Source: Nepenthes gracilis
Lineage: Eukaryota > Streptophyta > Magnoliopsida > Caryophyllales > Nepenthaceae
Direction of reading: 5' to 3'
Assembly: GCA_033239525.1 (NCBI GenBank)
Contig: BSYO01000005.1
Span: 24,162,519 to 24,226,518 of the forward strand
Length of the DNA: 64,000 nt
How positions within the stretch are numbered: position 1 is the first letter of the stretch; each line of letters opens with the position of its first letter. The notes beneath the pieces were generated by a model. That model had not been told where the DNA came from. It saw nothing but the letters and a program-made list of their open reading frames with translations, and did not search any database. The position numbers and the translations under genes are program-made. This document shows, one piece after another, positions 38,991-51,957 of the stretch.

Positions 38991-40745
38991 ATATAAATAA
39001 TTAATTTTTATTCATCAACATAGTAAAAATAAAATAAAATTATAGTCACTATTTTAATATCAAATGATATAATAAACAGGGGAGTTCACATATTTCTTCC
39101 ATTTGAATATCTTGTGTTAAACATCTGCTAAATGGGTCATCTGTTAAAAGACAGTCTATGCCACCCCCTACATAAATCAACTCAAATAAATACATGTGCT
39201 CATACTGGCCCAGTTTTACTGGGTATGCCTGCAAACTGTTCGATCAAATGCCTCAACCAAATCAACACTGACACAATTCATTTATTGCTGCACGCTCTGG
39301 ACTTTGTTTGAATACAGTCTGCATGCTCCAGATTGGCAGTTTTATGGGTTCGGCTCCGGTCATTTTGTCCAGACTATTTGATGGGAAAAGTGATTTTCCA
39401 CCCTTCTTCTAATCCGGAAAATTGGCATCATGAATGAGCCAAAGTCATCCTCACCACTAAACTATCAAAATAATAATGATGATAAAGTTTTTAATTATAT
39501 CATTTTCAAGCAAAAGACATAAAATCACAAATGCTCATATACAAAATGGTAACCTCAAATTTCAGATTATATTATTTCAAAAATAAAATTAAAAAACTGT
39601 TAAATTATAGGTTACTCCATTATAACTACATACTTATTTGAAGTGTCATTTGGTAGTTCGGATAAGGTTATACGAGTATTACACTGACATGAAGTATTGT
39701 AGTCATCGCGCTATGTGACCAAGGCCTGAAGTGCCGATTCCTGAGGAAAAGCGCTCGAGGTGCGCCTCAGGGGTGCTTGAGGCGTCAATTCCAAATAGGC
39801 ACACCTAAGAAGTGCTTGAGGCGTCGATTTTAAAAGGGGCGTGCCCAATGCGCAGTTTCCGTGGCATCCGTGTTCGAGGTGAGCGTGATAAGTATTCGAG
39901 CGCGACTCACAATATAAAAATGCGCTAATGCGTTTTTAAGAAAAATCATATGTATTTTTTAAAACTTAGAGTGTCAACTTTGAGAAAAAAAGAAAATAAA
40001 GAGAAAGAAAATTGAGAATAAAAAAATTTAAGTAGAGCAAGTTTTGAATTATATTTCAATCTCCACCGACCTTAAGTATGTTATTCTTAAAGTTGTGAGA
40101 AATATTTTTTTGGTTATTCTTTTTCGCTTTCGTCTTATACTTTTTATTATTCGAGTTATTTGTTACAAAATATCTAATAATGGTATTTATGAAATTTATG
40201 TAACTAAACTGATTGTATAATAAAGATATTTTGAGTGTATCGTCTAATAGTTTTATTATTGGTGATTGTTGTGTACTTATTGTGAATTGTTAATTATTTT
40301 CTCATAATTTAAGTAAGTTATTTGGTTCCTAACATAAACGAGTAGGGCTCAATTTAGTATGAAGAGGAGGGAGCCTCATCTTCCAATAGTGACTAAATTT
40401 TAATAGCTAGGCCTTGGTTTGAGGAAAAGGGAGAGGAGGAACTGAATTATTTAGCACACAAGCAGGGACCCGGACAGGGTTTGGGGCCTATAATATTAGC
40501 TATTCATTTTTTAATTACTTTTAATTAAATTAACAAAATTTTGGTGAGGGTAAAATAAGAATTAGGTAGGTAAATTAGTTATAATAATTAATAAATAGAT
40601 TTAGTAGAATAAAAAAAAACAAAAAAAAACTTCACTAGGGTAGTCAATACAATATTTTAATTTAATTACTAATATATTTAATTTTTTTTATAATAATCTC
40701 ATACATAATTTTTTTTATTAGTAGTTGTGCTGATTCCATATATCA
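38991..40745. other. Spacer with a GC-rich retroelement-like patch
   Basis: Mostly AT-rich. At about 39690-39910 is a GC-rich stretch with repeated GCTTGAGGCG and GCTCGAGG-type words. Similar words occur at about 45060-45300 and 50110-50220 in the long gypsy LTRs, so this may be a truncated relative. No gene recognised. Confidence 0.4.
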
Positions 40746-40750
40746 ACCCA

Positions 40751-42086
40751 TGATAGGTCTGTCACCCATGAATCAGCTCAAATGTCGAGACCCACAGTGA
40801 AAGATCATCCCAAAATCATAACCCAAAAAAAGGACCCCGCAACCTAAGGTCCGAAATTGCATAACCCAAAATCGCTCGCCGATGCATGGGCAGCCCTAGT
40901 AGCCCGTCATGAACGGCCCCATCAGGACGACACACGATTCTTTTTTCATGCGCTGAGAAAACTTGTTATAATTGATTAGCACAAGCTTGGCAGATATTTC
41001 GAGAATATTCACCAACGATTTGTAAGATTTCTTTCAAATAGGCAACTGCCATACGTGGCTATGACAGCTTGTCATAATCAATTTGACAAATCTCTGTAGA
41101 ATATTCACAAAACAATGCATCTCCCCAGATTGGCATGAGTAGTTCAGTGAATCGTGACAGACAACTGCTGTCGGCCTTGGCACCCTAGCAAAGCCAGCTT
41201 ACACTCTTGCTATAAGTATGCATTCTTTCTTCCACGAGGAAGAAGGAGAAAACCCTGTATCTAGAGAAGAAAGCTCTAAGATGCAGACAGAAAATAGAGA
41301 AGAGATAGGAATAAAAAAGGCATTATGTGCTCCATCTAAGAGGCCTTGTTCAGTTCATCCAGAAGACTTGCTACCAATCTTCTTAGGAGGAGGCATGCTC
41401 AGTTTATCTGGAAGGCCTGCCCTCCAGTCCATCAAAGAGGTGTCACTTAAGGAATCTAGTCCTTTGTCCAATAGGCAACCCTCCATCCGAGAGTAATGAG
41501 CCATTCATTTGAAAGTCGAAGCCCTCCATTTCCAGAGCCAAAAGCCGTCCTCCATGCAGGAGCCGCCCTTCACTTATGAAGCCTACCCTCTATCAAGGAA
41601 GCCATCTATCCAAGTGACATGCATTCCATTTAGGTGCCTTACTCCTGCCCTCCACCTCTAAGCAACTTATCAGCCGAGCACACCTATAAACTGCCCCTCA
41701 ATCGAATGCACCTATAAATTGTCCCTCAACCGGTGCATCTCTAAACCACCCTTCAGTTAGGCGCAACTTTAAGTCAACTCTCAATCAAGTGCACCTAAAG
41801 CCACCCACAGTCAAGCACACACATGCACTCAATCCCCAACTGCATAAATCCATACATTTTCTTATATCATCACATATTTCTATTCTTTTAGAAAGATATC
41901 TAATTTAAATGTCAAAAAATATACTAAGGAGAGAGTTTTATTAATCTTATGACCTCTTATTTTTAATTGTGTTGTGCAGGATCTAAGTTTGATGAGACGG
42001 GAATTAAATCAGCTCCAATTTGGCCCGAAACAGAAGATTTAGTAGCTCCCTAATTCATATAATAATTTGAATTCAGGAACGCATCA
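40751..42086 (+). mobile_element. Solo LTR, family shared with 23798-25151
   Basis: Starts TGATAGGTCT and ends GAACGCATCA; flanks ACCCA (40746-40750) and ATCCA (42087-42091) differ at one position. TATAAG at 41211-41216 is followed by a GA-rich leader. Two repeat arrays match the sister copy: CCTCC/GGAGG units at about 41330-41600 and CACCTATAAACTGCCCCTCAAT-like units at about 41680-41830. A 92-codon open frame at 41218-41496 lies in the array and is not a gene. Confidence 0.75.
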
Positions 42087-42582
42087 ATCCATATGAAAAA
42101 CAAAAAAAATCTATATATAGGATACACAGTCCCTGTAATTTGTAGCATCAAAGAAGCAAAACATAAGATTATGCATAATAACTTTATGAGAAATAAGGAA
42201 AACTAATAGTGTAGATGTACTCCTCAAAATAACCCACAATTTATTTCTAAATTTTTTCTTTTAATAATAATGTATTATTTTACACGATTTAAATAGTTAT
42301 CGTTCATTAGAAAAAAATAACTGTTATAAAATTATTGCGTAATAATTTTTAATAGATTGGCCATATTATCAATAACTTTAAATCTTAAAATAAAATTATG
42401 CAATTATAATACATAAATTGTGACCTCAAAACACATAATAAATTACGCCACCATAATAATCATAAATTATTTTATACTATTTTATAATGGTTCTTTTAAT
42501 AAAATAATAATAATTAAAGGTGTGTTTTATAATATCTAACAGAAAATAAAATTTAAATAACCAAATTTGGAGCATTTGAGCA

Positions 42583-42597
42583 GGGGGGGGGGGGGGG
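42583..42597. repeat. Run of 15 Gs
   Basis: Homopolymer G on plus, bordered by AGCA and ACACGTGCC. Confidence 0.9.
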
Positions 42598-42757
42598 ACA
42601 CGTGCCTCGATTTAACCTACAGCGTCACCGTCAGGGTCGGAGTATATCTTTAAAAACAATAAATATTATTATTTTTATATCTTAATTATTTAATAATTAT
42701 AATTTAATAATTAAAATTTTTATATTTTAAAAATAATTAAATTGTAATAATATATTT

Positions 42758-43679
42758 TGATGCGTCCCCGAATCCGAATTTCAAACAGATTCGGGTTGAT
42801 CCGCTTGTCCTGATTTCAGCTCCGTTCATTGAGTTAGGATCCTACACACCACTAAAACGAACAGGAGGCCAGTGTGTCGACGAAAAGTTGTCCCACCGAA
42901 AACACTCTGACGCTTAAGTTAGTAAATACGATTCGAAATTTGAAAAGATTATTGAAATTGAGAATTGAAAGGGAAAGAGTGTAAGAGTGTGTGGATATCT
43001 AGATGAAAGAGAGGCAAAGTCGTCTTCTTAAATCTGGATGATGGGGAGGCAGTAAACGGCTGTCAGAAGCACGTTTATATGTCTTGGGTTTTTTGAGTGT
43101 CAGCAGAGAATAGAGAATTATATATCGGTCTTTGTTGTTGTTGTGGGCGCTGTGTTAGTAAAAGCTTACGTACTCTGAATGAGAATTCTAGGGTGATCTT
43201 CCTTAGTTGGAAGGTGTAATCCCTTGCGTTATTCTGGATAGCATTCCTTCTACAGGAAGGCGTAAGTTGTCAAACTGGCTGAGATTGCTTCCCTTCCTGG
43301 CGATCAGCGACTTTTCAAGTTGCTCACATTCCTTCCATGCATTCTATCGTTTGAAAGCCCAGTTGGCAAGAGATTGAAAAAATCTGACGCCTTCCTTATT
43401 GGAAGGACGTTGATTTTGTCAATATCTTTCTTGGGTGCTGACTGAATTCGTGGAAGGTGCTGAAAGAGCCGTTACTGGTCGTCTGCTGGATCTTGAGCTC
43501 AAGCGGGTCATGCCCGTGAAAAGCCTTTTATTTTCGACCTGCTGTTACAGTGATTCCGATCAACACTCGGATTGACTGTTTTATACGCGGGTTGACCGCC
43601 CGTCTGTGTTATGACGGTCCAACAGGCTATTTGGGCATTCTTTGACCGTTGGGTCAATCCAATTACGGTATACTTGTTA
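42758..43679 (+). mobile_element. Solo LTR, family shared with 21694-22662
   Basis: A 922-bp segment starting TGATGCGTCC and ending TACTTGTTA, flanked by TATTT (42753-42757 and 43680-43684). TATATAT at 43119-43125 is a plausible TATA box about 360 bases in, like the position in the related copy. The shared start and TTA end of the two copies support the boundaries. Confidence 0.7.
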
Positions 43680-43739
43680 TATTTAAATATTAATATCTTA
43701 AATTAATAAAAATATATATATATATATATATTTTTAAAG

Positions 43740-44015
43740 ATAGAGTCATCCTAACTCCATCGCCCTCGGGTCCCCCTCGTCCCGCGATAATGATCGATGA
43801 GTCCACGTTAGCCGATAGGAGGGCATGCCCTTTAATCCCAGCCGTTGCTTGAGGTACTTCCGCCGCCGTCTTCGACTATCGAACCGTCCATTTTCTTTGT
43901 GGGCAAATCAAGAAGCGTGCTTGCTTCAGGCTCTACCTCCGCCATTCGTATTTCGTGCACGCCGACGCCACAAATGCCCAATTCCCTGGTATAATCTATC
44001 AGGTATATTTAGTCG
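43740..44015 (+). other. Orphan exon-like island
   Basis: GC-richer segment in AT-rich spacer, with an open plus frame (43825-44031). CTATCAG followed by GTATAT near 44000 could be a splice donor. I recognise no protein in any frame. Could be a displaced first exon or an old repeat. Confidence 0.25.
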
Positions 44016-44935
44016 TCGAAAATTAAGATAATTATTATTTTCTTTCTAAATATTTCTTAAAAAAACTAAAAATTATATTTACATATATCTGCTTGTGGTC
44101 TACTAGGTTAATACATATTATTTTTAAAATATTAAAAATGTCGAATTAATACTTTTAGATTTTTTTACTGATCATAAATAAGTATTTTCATATCTTACTA
44201 ATGCCTTAAAAAAATTATAATATCAAAAATATTATATACAAACTTGGAGATATGAATATATAATAATTAACTATAAACTATTATGAATGCCCCATATAAT
44301 GTAGCATATACTTATTAATTTATCAAAATAATTAAAAATTATAATTTTATATGATTTTACTATATCCTTTTTATAAAAAGTTATTTTATTTAATTAGCAC
44401 GATTTTGAATAAAAATTAATATTTATATAACCAAAAGATCAGTCATTTTTAACCCTATAAATGACAAAATTATATATTATTAGTTGTACATAATGACTAT
44501 CAATTTATTTTGATAATGAGTGGAGGATTTTTTAAAATTGAATTTAAAAGAAGTTTAAAAAACTTTTCATGATTTTTGAATTGAAGTAGCTCTTTAAAAA
44601 TTTTACATGATCTTTTCTACCACAAATTCTGTAATTTTTATAAATGAAGAACAAGAATAAAGAAGGGAGAAAAGTTGGTACCATATATTTAAAAAAAATT
44701 AAATAAAAATTTAGGTATATTTATAAGATTTACTTTTATATTTTTATTATAAGATAATGTGATGGTTCAATGAAAATCGAAATAATTTTATTTTATAAAA
44801 TTTACGTAAACTTCATCTTATAAAATTAATAATGAAAAAATAATAGTGGTTGTGCTAAAAATTAAATAATTAAAAATAAATAATAAATAAAATATGGTAA
44901 AATCTCGATTCAATTTCATAAAAATTTCTTAGATA
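44016..44935. other. AT-rich spacer, no gene
   Basis: Nothing recognised. Confidence 0.6.
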
Positions 44936-44940
44936 CTTGA

Positions 44941-46914
44941 TGTAATATCCAATTTTTCGTTCAATTAATTTAATATTATTAATTTATTTTGGATTATTTT
45001 AGTATATTGAAAATAAATTGTGTTATATGAATTTAAAAAAATTAAAATAAGAAAGTATATTTAGCGCCTGAGATATACCTAATGTGCACCCGTGCGCATT
45101 TGACAAATTGGGCGCACCCAAGGAGTCCCTATGGACCACTTGAGCAAGTTCAGGCAATTTTGGAGGTCACCTGATGCATTTATGTATCGCTCGAACGTGA
45201 ATTTCAGAGTGCTTATACTTGAGGAGCGTTTGAGGTGACACTCATGTACGGATAGGGTTAGGCACAACACTTGATGCACGCTTGAGGCGGCATTTGTGTG
45301 TTGATTTGATTATATAAGAATGACAACGGGTACTATTTTTAGTCATTTTGTGCGGGAAGGAGAAAGAAAAGAGAAAGAGAAGAAAAAAAAGAGAAAAAGA
45401 ACAAGAAACATTTTAAAGTATTATTTAGTCAGATTTGTAAAATTAAAAGTTGAGATAAGTATCATTACGCTCCATTGTTGGTTTATTTCTATTTTCATTT
45501 AGTTTTTTTCTACATTTGGTATTTTAGTATATATGTATGTCATTTTACTTACCCCACTTTATCTACTTGTGTATGCATGTGGATTTACTGAAGTATTGAG
45601 GTTTTATTTTTGTTTTGCTAATATTTGAAGATTATATTTATTTTATGAAAAATAGGTAAATATTTTGAGATATTGTTTTTATATAAAAGTATATTTGTTA
45701 AAAAAAGTTACGAAAACTTATATAAGAGCCTTATATGTGGTATCCATGCAATATGATTGGGGTCAAGATCTGTCCTTTTGTATTCAATTCACATGTGTAT
45801 CTTTTTCAAGTGAAAAGCTTTGTAATTGACCTTTTCAAGTAGAAGTTTCATATATTTTCCACCGGATAGAAAAAATTTTGAATTTGTGATATGTAAACAC
45901 TTTCCGATTTGTATTCATATAAGAATTATCGTAAAAAATTGAACAAAATTAATATATTCAGACGTCATAATATATTTAGATAGATTTGATGATTGCACTT
46001 ATTATCTATGGGTGGTAAAAGAAAATAGTGTTTGTCCCTATTTATAGAAGAGAATATGTAGACCATCCACCTTCAACTCTAAATAGTAGATTATGGCCTA
46101 AGATTATTGGTAATATGTATAACACTTTCTCAAAATCAATCTTTCAGTTTTTGATTTTTTAATTTGAGTATGTTTTAAATTTCTGATGTGTTTTACCTAC
46201 ATTAATTTAGATATTGAGATTTCAATTGAGATTCGCAGGTTTTGTCCATAGCTAAGATTTGGTCAATTTTGTATATTTGAAAATTTTGACTTTTATGGGT
46301 TTTATATATTTTTTTATTAATTTTTATTCTGATTATGAACGTACCTATTTTATATATTATATATTGATACTTATTAAATATTTGACTCATTTTTTTTATT
46401 TTTTATCCTTTTAAATTAAAGAGTCATGGGTATCTTGTAGGGAGCTTAAACGTAATCGCTAGTAAAGATTTGGCCTATATTTTGTGAGTATTAATTTTAT
46501 AGCTGGATTGTCTTCATATCAAATGTTTATTTGTATTGAAGGTTGGTCTTATGTCAGTGTACAGCATGACTGTGGAATCAGAACTTAAATCATTTAATAT
46601 TTGGTTATTTTATCGTTTGGTTTATATTGAAACGGTGACTGATTGTACGGTCATTTTGTTACTCTTTCCTTATAAGCATTTAAGCATGTCTCAACTATTT
46701 GTTTGCCCAAACAAATAAATCGGAGAGATCCTGTGAATGATTGACATTATTATCATTTATTATCATTGTTATTGTCGATGTTATATGGATATTTGGTTAG
46801 TCACACCAAAATTTGGGTATTGGGTTCGATGTTATCTTCAATTTAGATTTTATTTTGTAATTTATGATTATCGTTATATAATATGGGGATTTATTTTGGT
46901 TCGAACTTGTGACA
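44941..46914 (+). mobile_element. Long solo LTR, gypsy family of 47904 and 49999
   Basis: Starts TGTAATATCCAATTTTT and ends TTCGAACTTGTGACA, matching start and end of the LTR at 49999-51866 (TGTAATACCCAATTTTT; TTTGAGTTTGTGACA). Flanks CTTGA and TTTAA agree at only three of five positions, so the duplication is weak. TATATAAG near 45311 precedes a purine-rich leader. No internal region follows. Confidence 0.65.
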
Positions 46915-46984
46915 TTTAATTTTCTTATTGGATATTTTATGGATCATTATTTTTAATGGAACCCAAATATTTATATTTTGAAAA

Positions 46985-47290
46985 ACAATAAATTTTAATA
47001 TTATTTTAAGTATTATATTAACATATAATATTTTTTTATTAAAAATATTATATTTTTTCTAAATCAAAATATCAATGTTTTCTAATTTATATTAGTTATT
47101 TAATATATTTTTAAATTAAATGATTGATATCATATAATTTAAATAATTTATATAATTATCATTATTATAATTTTTTTTAATTTACACTATCTTATTTTCT
47201 TATAAAAATATTCCATTATATAGTTTGATACATACAAAAATGCAGAGATTATTCATTCTCTCTCTCTTTTTTTTCATTTTTATATAGTAT
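46985..47290 (+). repeat. Segment homologous to the copia 3' LTR at 54090
   Basis: Shares with 54090-54400 the order AAAAATATTATATTTTTT, a TTTAATTTA-TT block, ATTGATAT, GTTTGATA[CT]A-ACAAAAAT, then CAGAGATTATT[CT]ATTC. May be the 5' LTR of the copia element whose pol remnant lies at 52430-54090, separated from it by later insertions. Confidence 0.55.
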
Positions 47291-47898
47291 GAAGATCAGA
47301 TTTATTAATCCTACTCAAATATCTATTACTCACATAATTTTCTGCTGCCATTTTCACTGTCACCAACCAAGTCTCCAGCCAAACTGATTTGGAGGAATAC
47401 ATCATCACCATTAGACCCATTAATATTGCAAGACTGCTAATGACATCTTGATGATATCCATCGTTGTAGATCCATCCTTTCATTTTAGCATCAACAGTCG
47501 TTTATCGTCATACAGCCATCTTTATCCGCAGTTGTTTGTCTTCGCTAGTACCAGATCAACCAGATCCATGGAGGAAACTATACAATAGTCATGGCAAGCC
47601 TACCAGACAAAACTTATCGTCTATTGCAGTAAATTGCCTAGTGAGAAGATGACTCAAATGACAAGTTTTGAGTCTTCTCTCACGCCAAACGCACCGTTTC
47701 GCGTATTCTTTGTCTTTCGCTTTGGCTTTGAAATGCAGCGCATAAGCATTTCCCTTGGACAAAGTATATTATTTTTGTAGGCTTTAAACAATGCGTTTAA
47801 TTAGGGAAGTCTCTCTAAACTCTTCGTATTTGATAGGGATCTGAGACGCATTGGAGCCCAACTGAAGCCTAAGTCTGTTGGCCCCATTCTTACTCATC
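47291..47898. other. Unassigned sequence between LTRs
   Basis: Balanced composition with no protein I can name. If 46985-47290 is a copia 5' LTR this would be that element's leader and gag region. Confidence 0.35.
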
Positions 47899-47903
47899 TC
47901 TCA

Positions 47904-49988
47904 TGTCATAAATTTGGATCAAAATAAATTTCAAATAATAAATAATTAAAATTTAAATAACATATATATAAATTAATCCCAAATCAGGTGTAATATACAC
48001 AAATTGACCATAAAATTTCATTATTTGAATAATAATAATAACTATCAGACAAAAAACTTATCATAGGATCTTATCCGACAACCGTCCAAATAATATAAAT
48101 ATAACTTACTATAAACAGTCGTAAGGGAGCGTCAAAATCATAAGCATATACACATCCACCGATATACTGATCAACTCTTTATATATATCCTACGGCCTAC
48201 ATTTGGCCAGACCAAATAACTAAAATACAACCACAAAATAATCTAATCCAAAAGAACTAAAATACAATTGATGCCATCTATATCTAATAAGATACAATAC
48301 TAACTAGAATGAATGACGTCCCGTCAGATCTCGTTCGACTTCTATAAAATATCTGAACCCCATACTCTGAAAGGATAAAATAGAAATCATGAGTTTAAAA
48401 CTTCAAAAGTATCACACACACACACACACATATATATTAACAAATGCGTCCAAACAAATCAGCGGGAGGGTTCATTAATATGTCTCAAAATAGCTAACAG
48501 ATATAAATTCGATGTCAGAAAAATAGATAACAGACGCAAATTGAAAGGACTGATATAATAAGCCAAACCATCAAATTGGACTCAAAATCCAAGATCAAAA
48601 AGTTGACGACAGTTTCGTACTAAATCAAATAATAGATCAAAATGTATATCGAATCAAAATATAGTCCTCTTAGGATGTATATTTAATAGAAGTGATCTGA
48701 ATGTAAAATCAAATAAATAGATAAATAGAATCAAATGATCTAAATCGTATCAAAATTGTATCAAAATCAAATGAACAGATAATATAATTCGGATTAAAAT
48801 TAAATAAATAGAATCAAAATCCAAAATGAAACCTTATAAACAAAATAAAATAGGATTTGAAATGAAATCTCATCAAATGAATGAGACATCATAAATTCCA
48901 TGCATGGGCAAATTAGCGAATATCAAATTAGAGTTTAAATAAAAATCCATACAAAAATATAAAATATGTATAAAATTAAAGTACCGTAGGTTTTAAAGAC
49001 TAATTTAAGAAATGATCACATATATTCTCAATAATTTTGAGCAAGATCATCTACAATTTAGGCTAACAATTTAGGCCATTTTTGTACTCTATCTCCCACA
49101 AATAAGAAACTTAGTTACTATATTTTGTCATCCGTAATTTTGGTGTAATTTTTAAATTTATCAGATATTTAAGTATTTGAATATATTAAATACCGTTTAA
49201 ATATCTGACAAATAAGGTGGATCACTACAAACAAAGCCTTTTCCTACCAGTACAAAATAAATTTTAGATAACAAATATACTCTTATTAGGAGTTGGCCAG
49301 ATAACAAATAACAAATAAAATATAGTAGTAACCATAATCCCTGGACAATATGCATATGAAAATATATGGACCATACAAGTTTCATACTCATTTTTATGAA
49401 AATATACTGATATAAAAATATAAAGTATTAAATATTTATTTATTTTTTAAAAAATAATAAAATTTTTAAATATTCATAAATTTAATAAAAAGGCCCCCAA
49501 TGATTAGTAAAATGTCTTGTATGCACGGAGCAAAACAAATGAATTAGGTAAAACTTACATGCACAAATTTTAAACCTCCAAAATAAAAATAAAATATAAT
49601 AGACACTAAAATAAACTAATGATAGAGTTTATAAATATTTACATTAATCTTATACCAAATAAATTTAATAAAGGATATTTCAAAATATCCGAACTCTCTT
49701 CCTCTCTCCACTTTCTCTCTCCAGCCATATGTCTCCTTTTTTTCCTCTCCTTTTCCGTGCCTCTGCCTCATCCTTTCTATCTCCATTTTCTTTTTCTTCT
49801 CCCGCACGCCTTGTATATAATCACCAACGCTCAAGCGCTACCTCAAGCGGCTAGAGCGCTAGGCCCTCGTGTTTCCACTTATCGGATTTTTTTCAATGTT
49901 TCATAATATATAATTATTTCAAACACATTCAATTAATTAAAAATCATTATTAATCCTAAATAAGCCAAATAGGGATCCCCGTATTATA
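47904..49988 (-). mobile_element. Long LTR, minus orientation, same gypsy family
   Basis: On minus it starts TATAATACGGGG (TG start mutated) and ends ATCCAAATTTATGACA, the family's end. Flanks TCTCA (47899-47903) and TCTTA (49989-49993) form a 5-bp duplication with one mismatch. ATTATATACAAGG on minus near 49822-49810 is a likely TATA box, followed by a purine-rich leader as in the sister copies. A (CA)n run lies at 48413-48430. No coding sequence; a solo LTR. Confidence 0.65.
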
Positions 49989-49998
49989 TCTTAAGTAT

Positions 49999-51866
49999 TG
50001 TAATACCCAATTTTTGTATAATTTAAATTTATATTATTAATTAATTTGGATTTATTTAGATATATTGGGATGTATCTATGTAGTGTGATTTGAAGAATGA
50101 TTGGATCTAGAATTAGGCAGCCTAGCACTTGAAAGGTGCTAACGCGTGCCTGAGTATGGAATCCAATAAAATAGCGCTCGAGCATTGATTTCCATGGGTG
50201 CAACGCTCTAGATGTGCCCCACTGGTACTCATACACCAATTATCTATTCAAGAAGCGTGCGTTAAAAGAGAGAGAATGAGAGAGCGAGGAGGAGAAATAG
50301 GAGAGAAGAAGAAAAGTAGTTCGAAGTATCCCTTTGTCAAGGTTAGTATTATTATACTTTATTCTTGGTCTATTTTCTTATCTGATAAACAATGTTCATA
50401 TTTGAAGGTTTTAATATACATATATATTATTACTTACACTATTTGCTTTCCTTATGTATGCATATCTCTTTAACTGATTGTTTTGGGGTTTTGTTTAGAT
50501 TTTGCTAAAATTTGAAGGTTTTATTTATTTTATAAATAAATAAATAAATATTTGAAATATTATGTTTGTTTATCAATATATTTATATAAAAAAATTATAA
50601 AATTTACATATAGGCCGTATATGTGATATTTATGTATTGCTATTTGGAGTTCGGGCTCTACCTTTATGATACAATTCGATATGTAACTCATTTCCAATGA
50701 AAAAAGCTATGTGATCTTTCCTAGTGGAAGTTTTGACTCCTTTTTCCACTAATAGGAAAATGCTTTGTGATATGTGTTGTAGTGACCCTCCCCATCTGTG
50801 TTTTATAAGAACCATTTAAGATAATTAAATAAAATTAATATATTTTGATATCTTAATATATCAAATATACTTAAAAATTACACCCAACTCCGTGGCTAGT
50901 AAAACACAATGGCTTTGTTCATTGTCTACAAGATATAGTATGTAGACAGCCTTACCCATGGGTCCAAATAATGGTTGATGTGGCTTAAAATTATTAAAAG
51001 AATGTGTAACGCTTTATCAAATTAATCACTTGGTCTTTAGTTCTTTGATTTGTATATATTTTGAATTTTGATATATTTTCTATATTGAGATTTTGATTGA
51101 GATTTGCATATTTGTCCATAGTTGTGATTCGATCACTCTTATACATTTGGATATGTGATTTCATTTTGAATAATGTGATTTCATTTTGGATTATATTTTG
51201 TCTATAATATGTCTTAATGGGATTATGTTTCGATTGGATTATACTTTGAGTACAACACCATCTTTAAACTTTTGTTATTGGGCCTTTGGATTTGTGGTTT
51301 TACCGTGTTTTAAATGTATTTATTAACCCTTCTCCTAATTTCGGATATTATTTTTTATTATACTATATAAATACTTGTTAAATTTTTTACTAATATATTT
51401 GTTTTCTTATCCTTTCAAATTAATGAGTTTTGATAACTTGTTGGGAGTTCAAATGAGAAGTAAATCGCGGCCTCATGAATATTTGCTGAGGTTTAGTTTT
51501 ATTTTCAAATTAAAAATATATTAAATATATTTTATATTTTGAGATCGATGAGATGTAGGCAAATGATTATGTGTCGGGTTCAGTTAGATTATAGTATATA
51601 TTAGATATGTTTGTGGTTGGTTTGTCCTTCCCTTACGATATTATGGAACAGGTGGCATTTATTTTATCATCTGAATGAGTTATTCAATGAGATCATATGA
51701 GTGGGTTGTATTTTAATTATTATTATTATTGAATGTTGAGGAGTATATGGTTTATTGTTAGGTCATTTCCGAAATTGTGTATGATTTGGTCATTGTTAAT
51801 TCATTTTGGGTTTTAAATTTTATAGGTCATAATTATTCAAGCCTACTTTACTTTGAGTTTGTGACA
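49999..51866 (+). mobile_element. 5' LTR of a truncated gypsy element
   Basis: Starts TGTAATACCCAATTTTT and ends GAGTTTGTGACA. Unlike its sisters it is followed by a primer-binding site and a gag start. The element has lost its 3' part: gag stops matching by about 52250 and copia sequence takes over. Left-hand flank AGTAT (49994-49998) is presumably half of its target duplication. Confidence 0.75.
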
Positions 51867-51870
51867 GTTG

Positions 51871-51880
51871 TGGTATCAGA
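51871..51880 (+). other. Primer-binding site
   Basis: TGGTATCAGA, four bases after the LTR end; matches initiator Met tRNA as in many plant gypsy and copia elements. Confidence 0.75.
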
Positions 51881-51957
51881 AAATAGTCGTAAGGAGAAAA
51901 GTTTTGAATTAATTTGAGAAATTAATTATTTAGATATTTTGTATAATAGGTGTTGTT

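Noticed and set aside
41218..41496. 92-codon open frame just after a TATA box
   Set aside because: It lies within the repeat array of a solo LTR whose sister copy does not preserve the frame.
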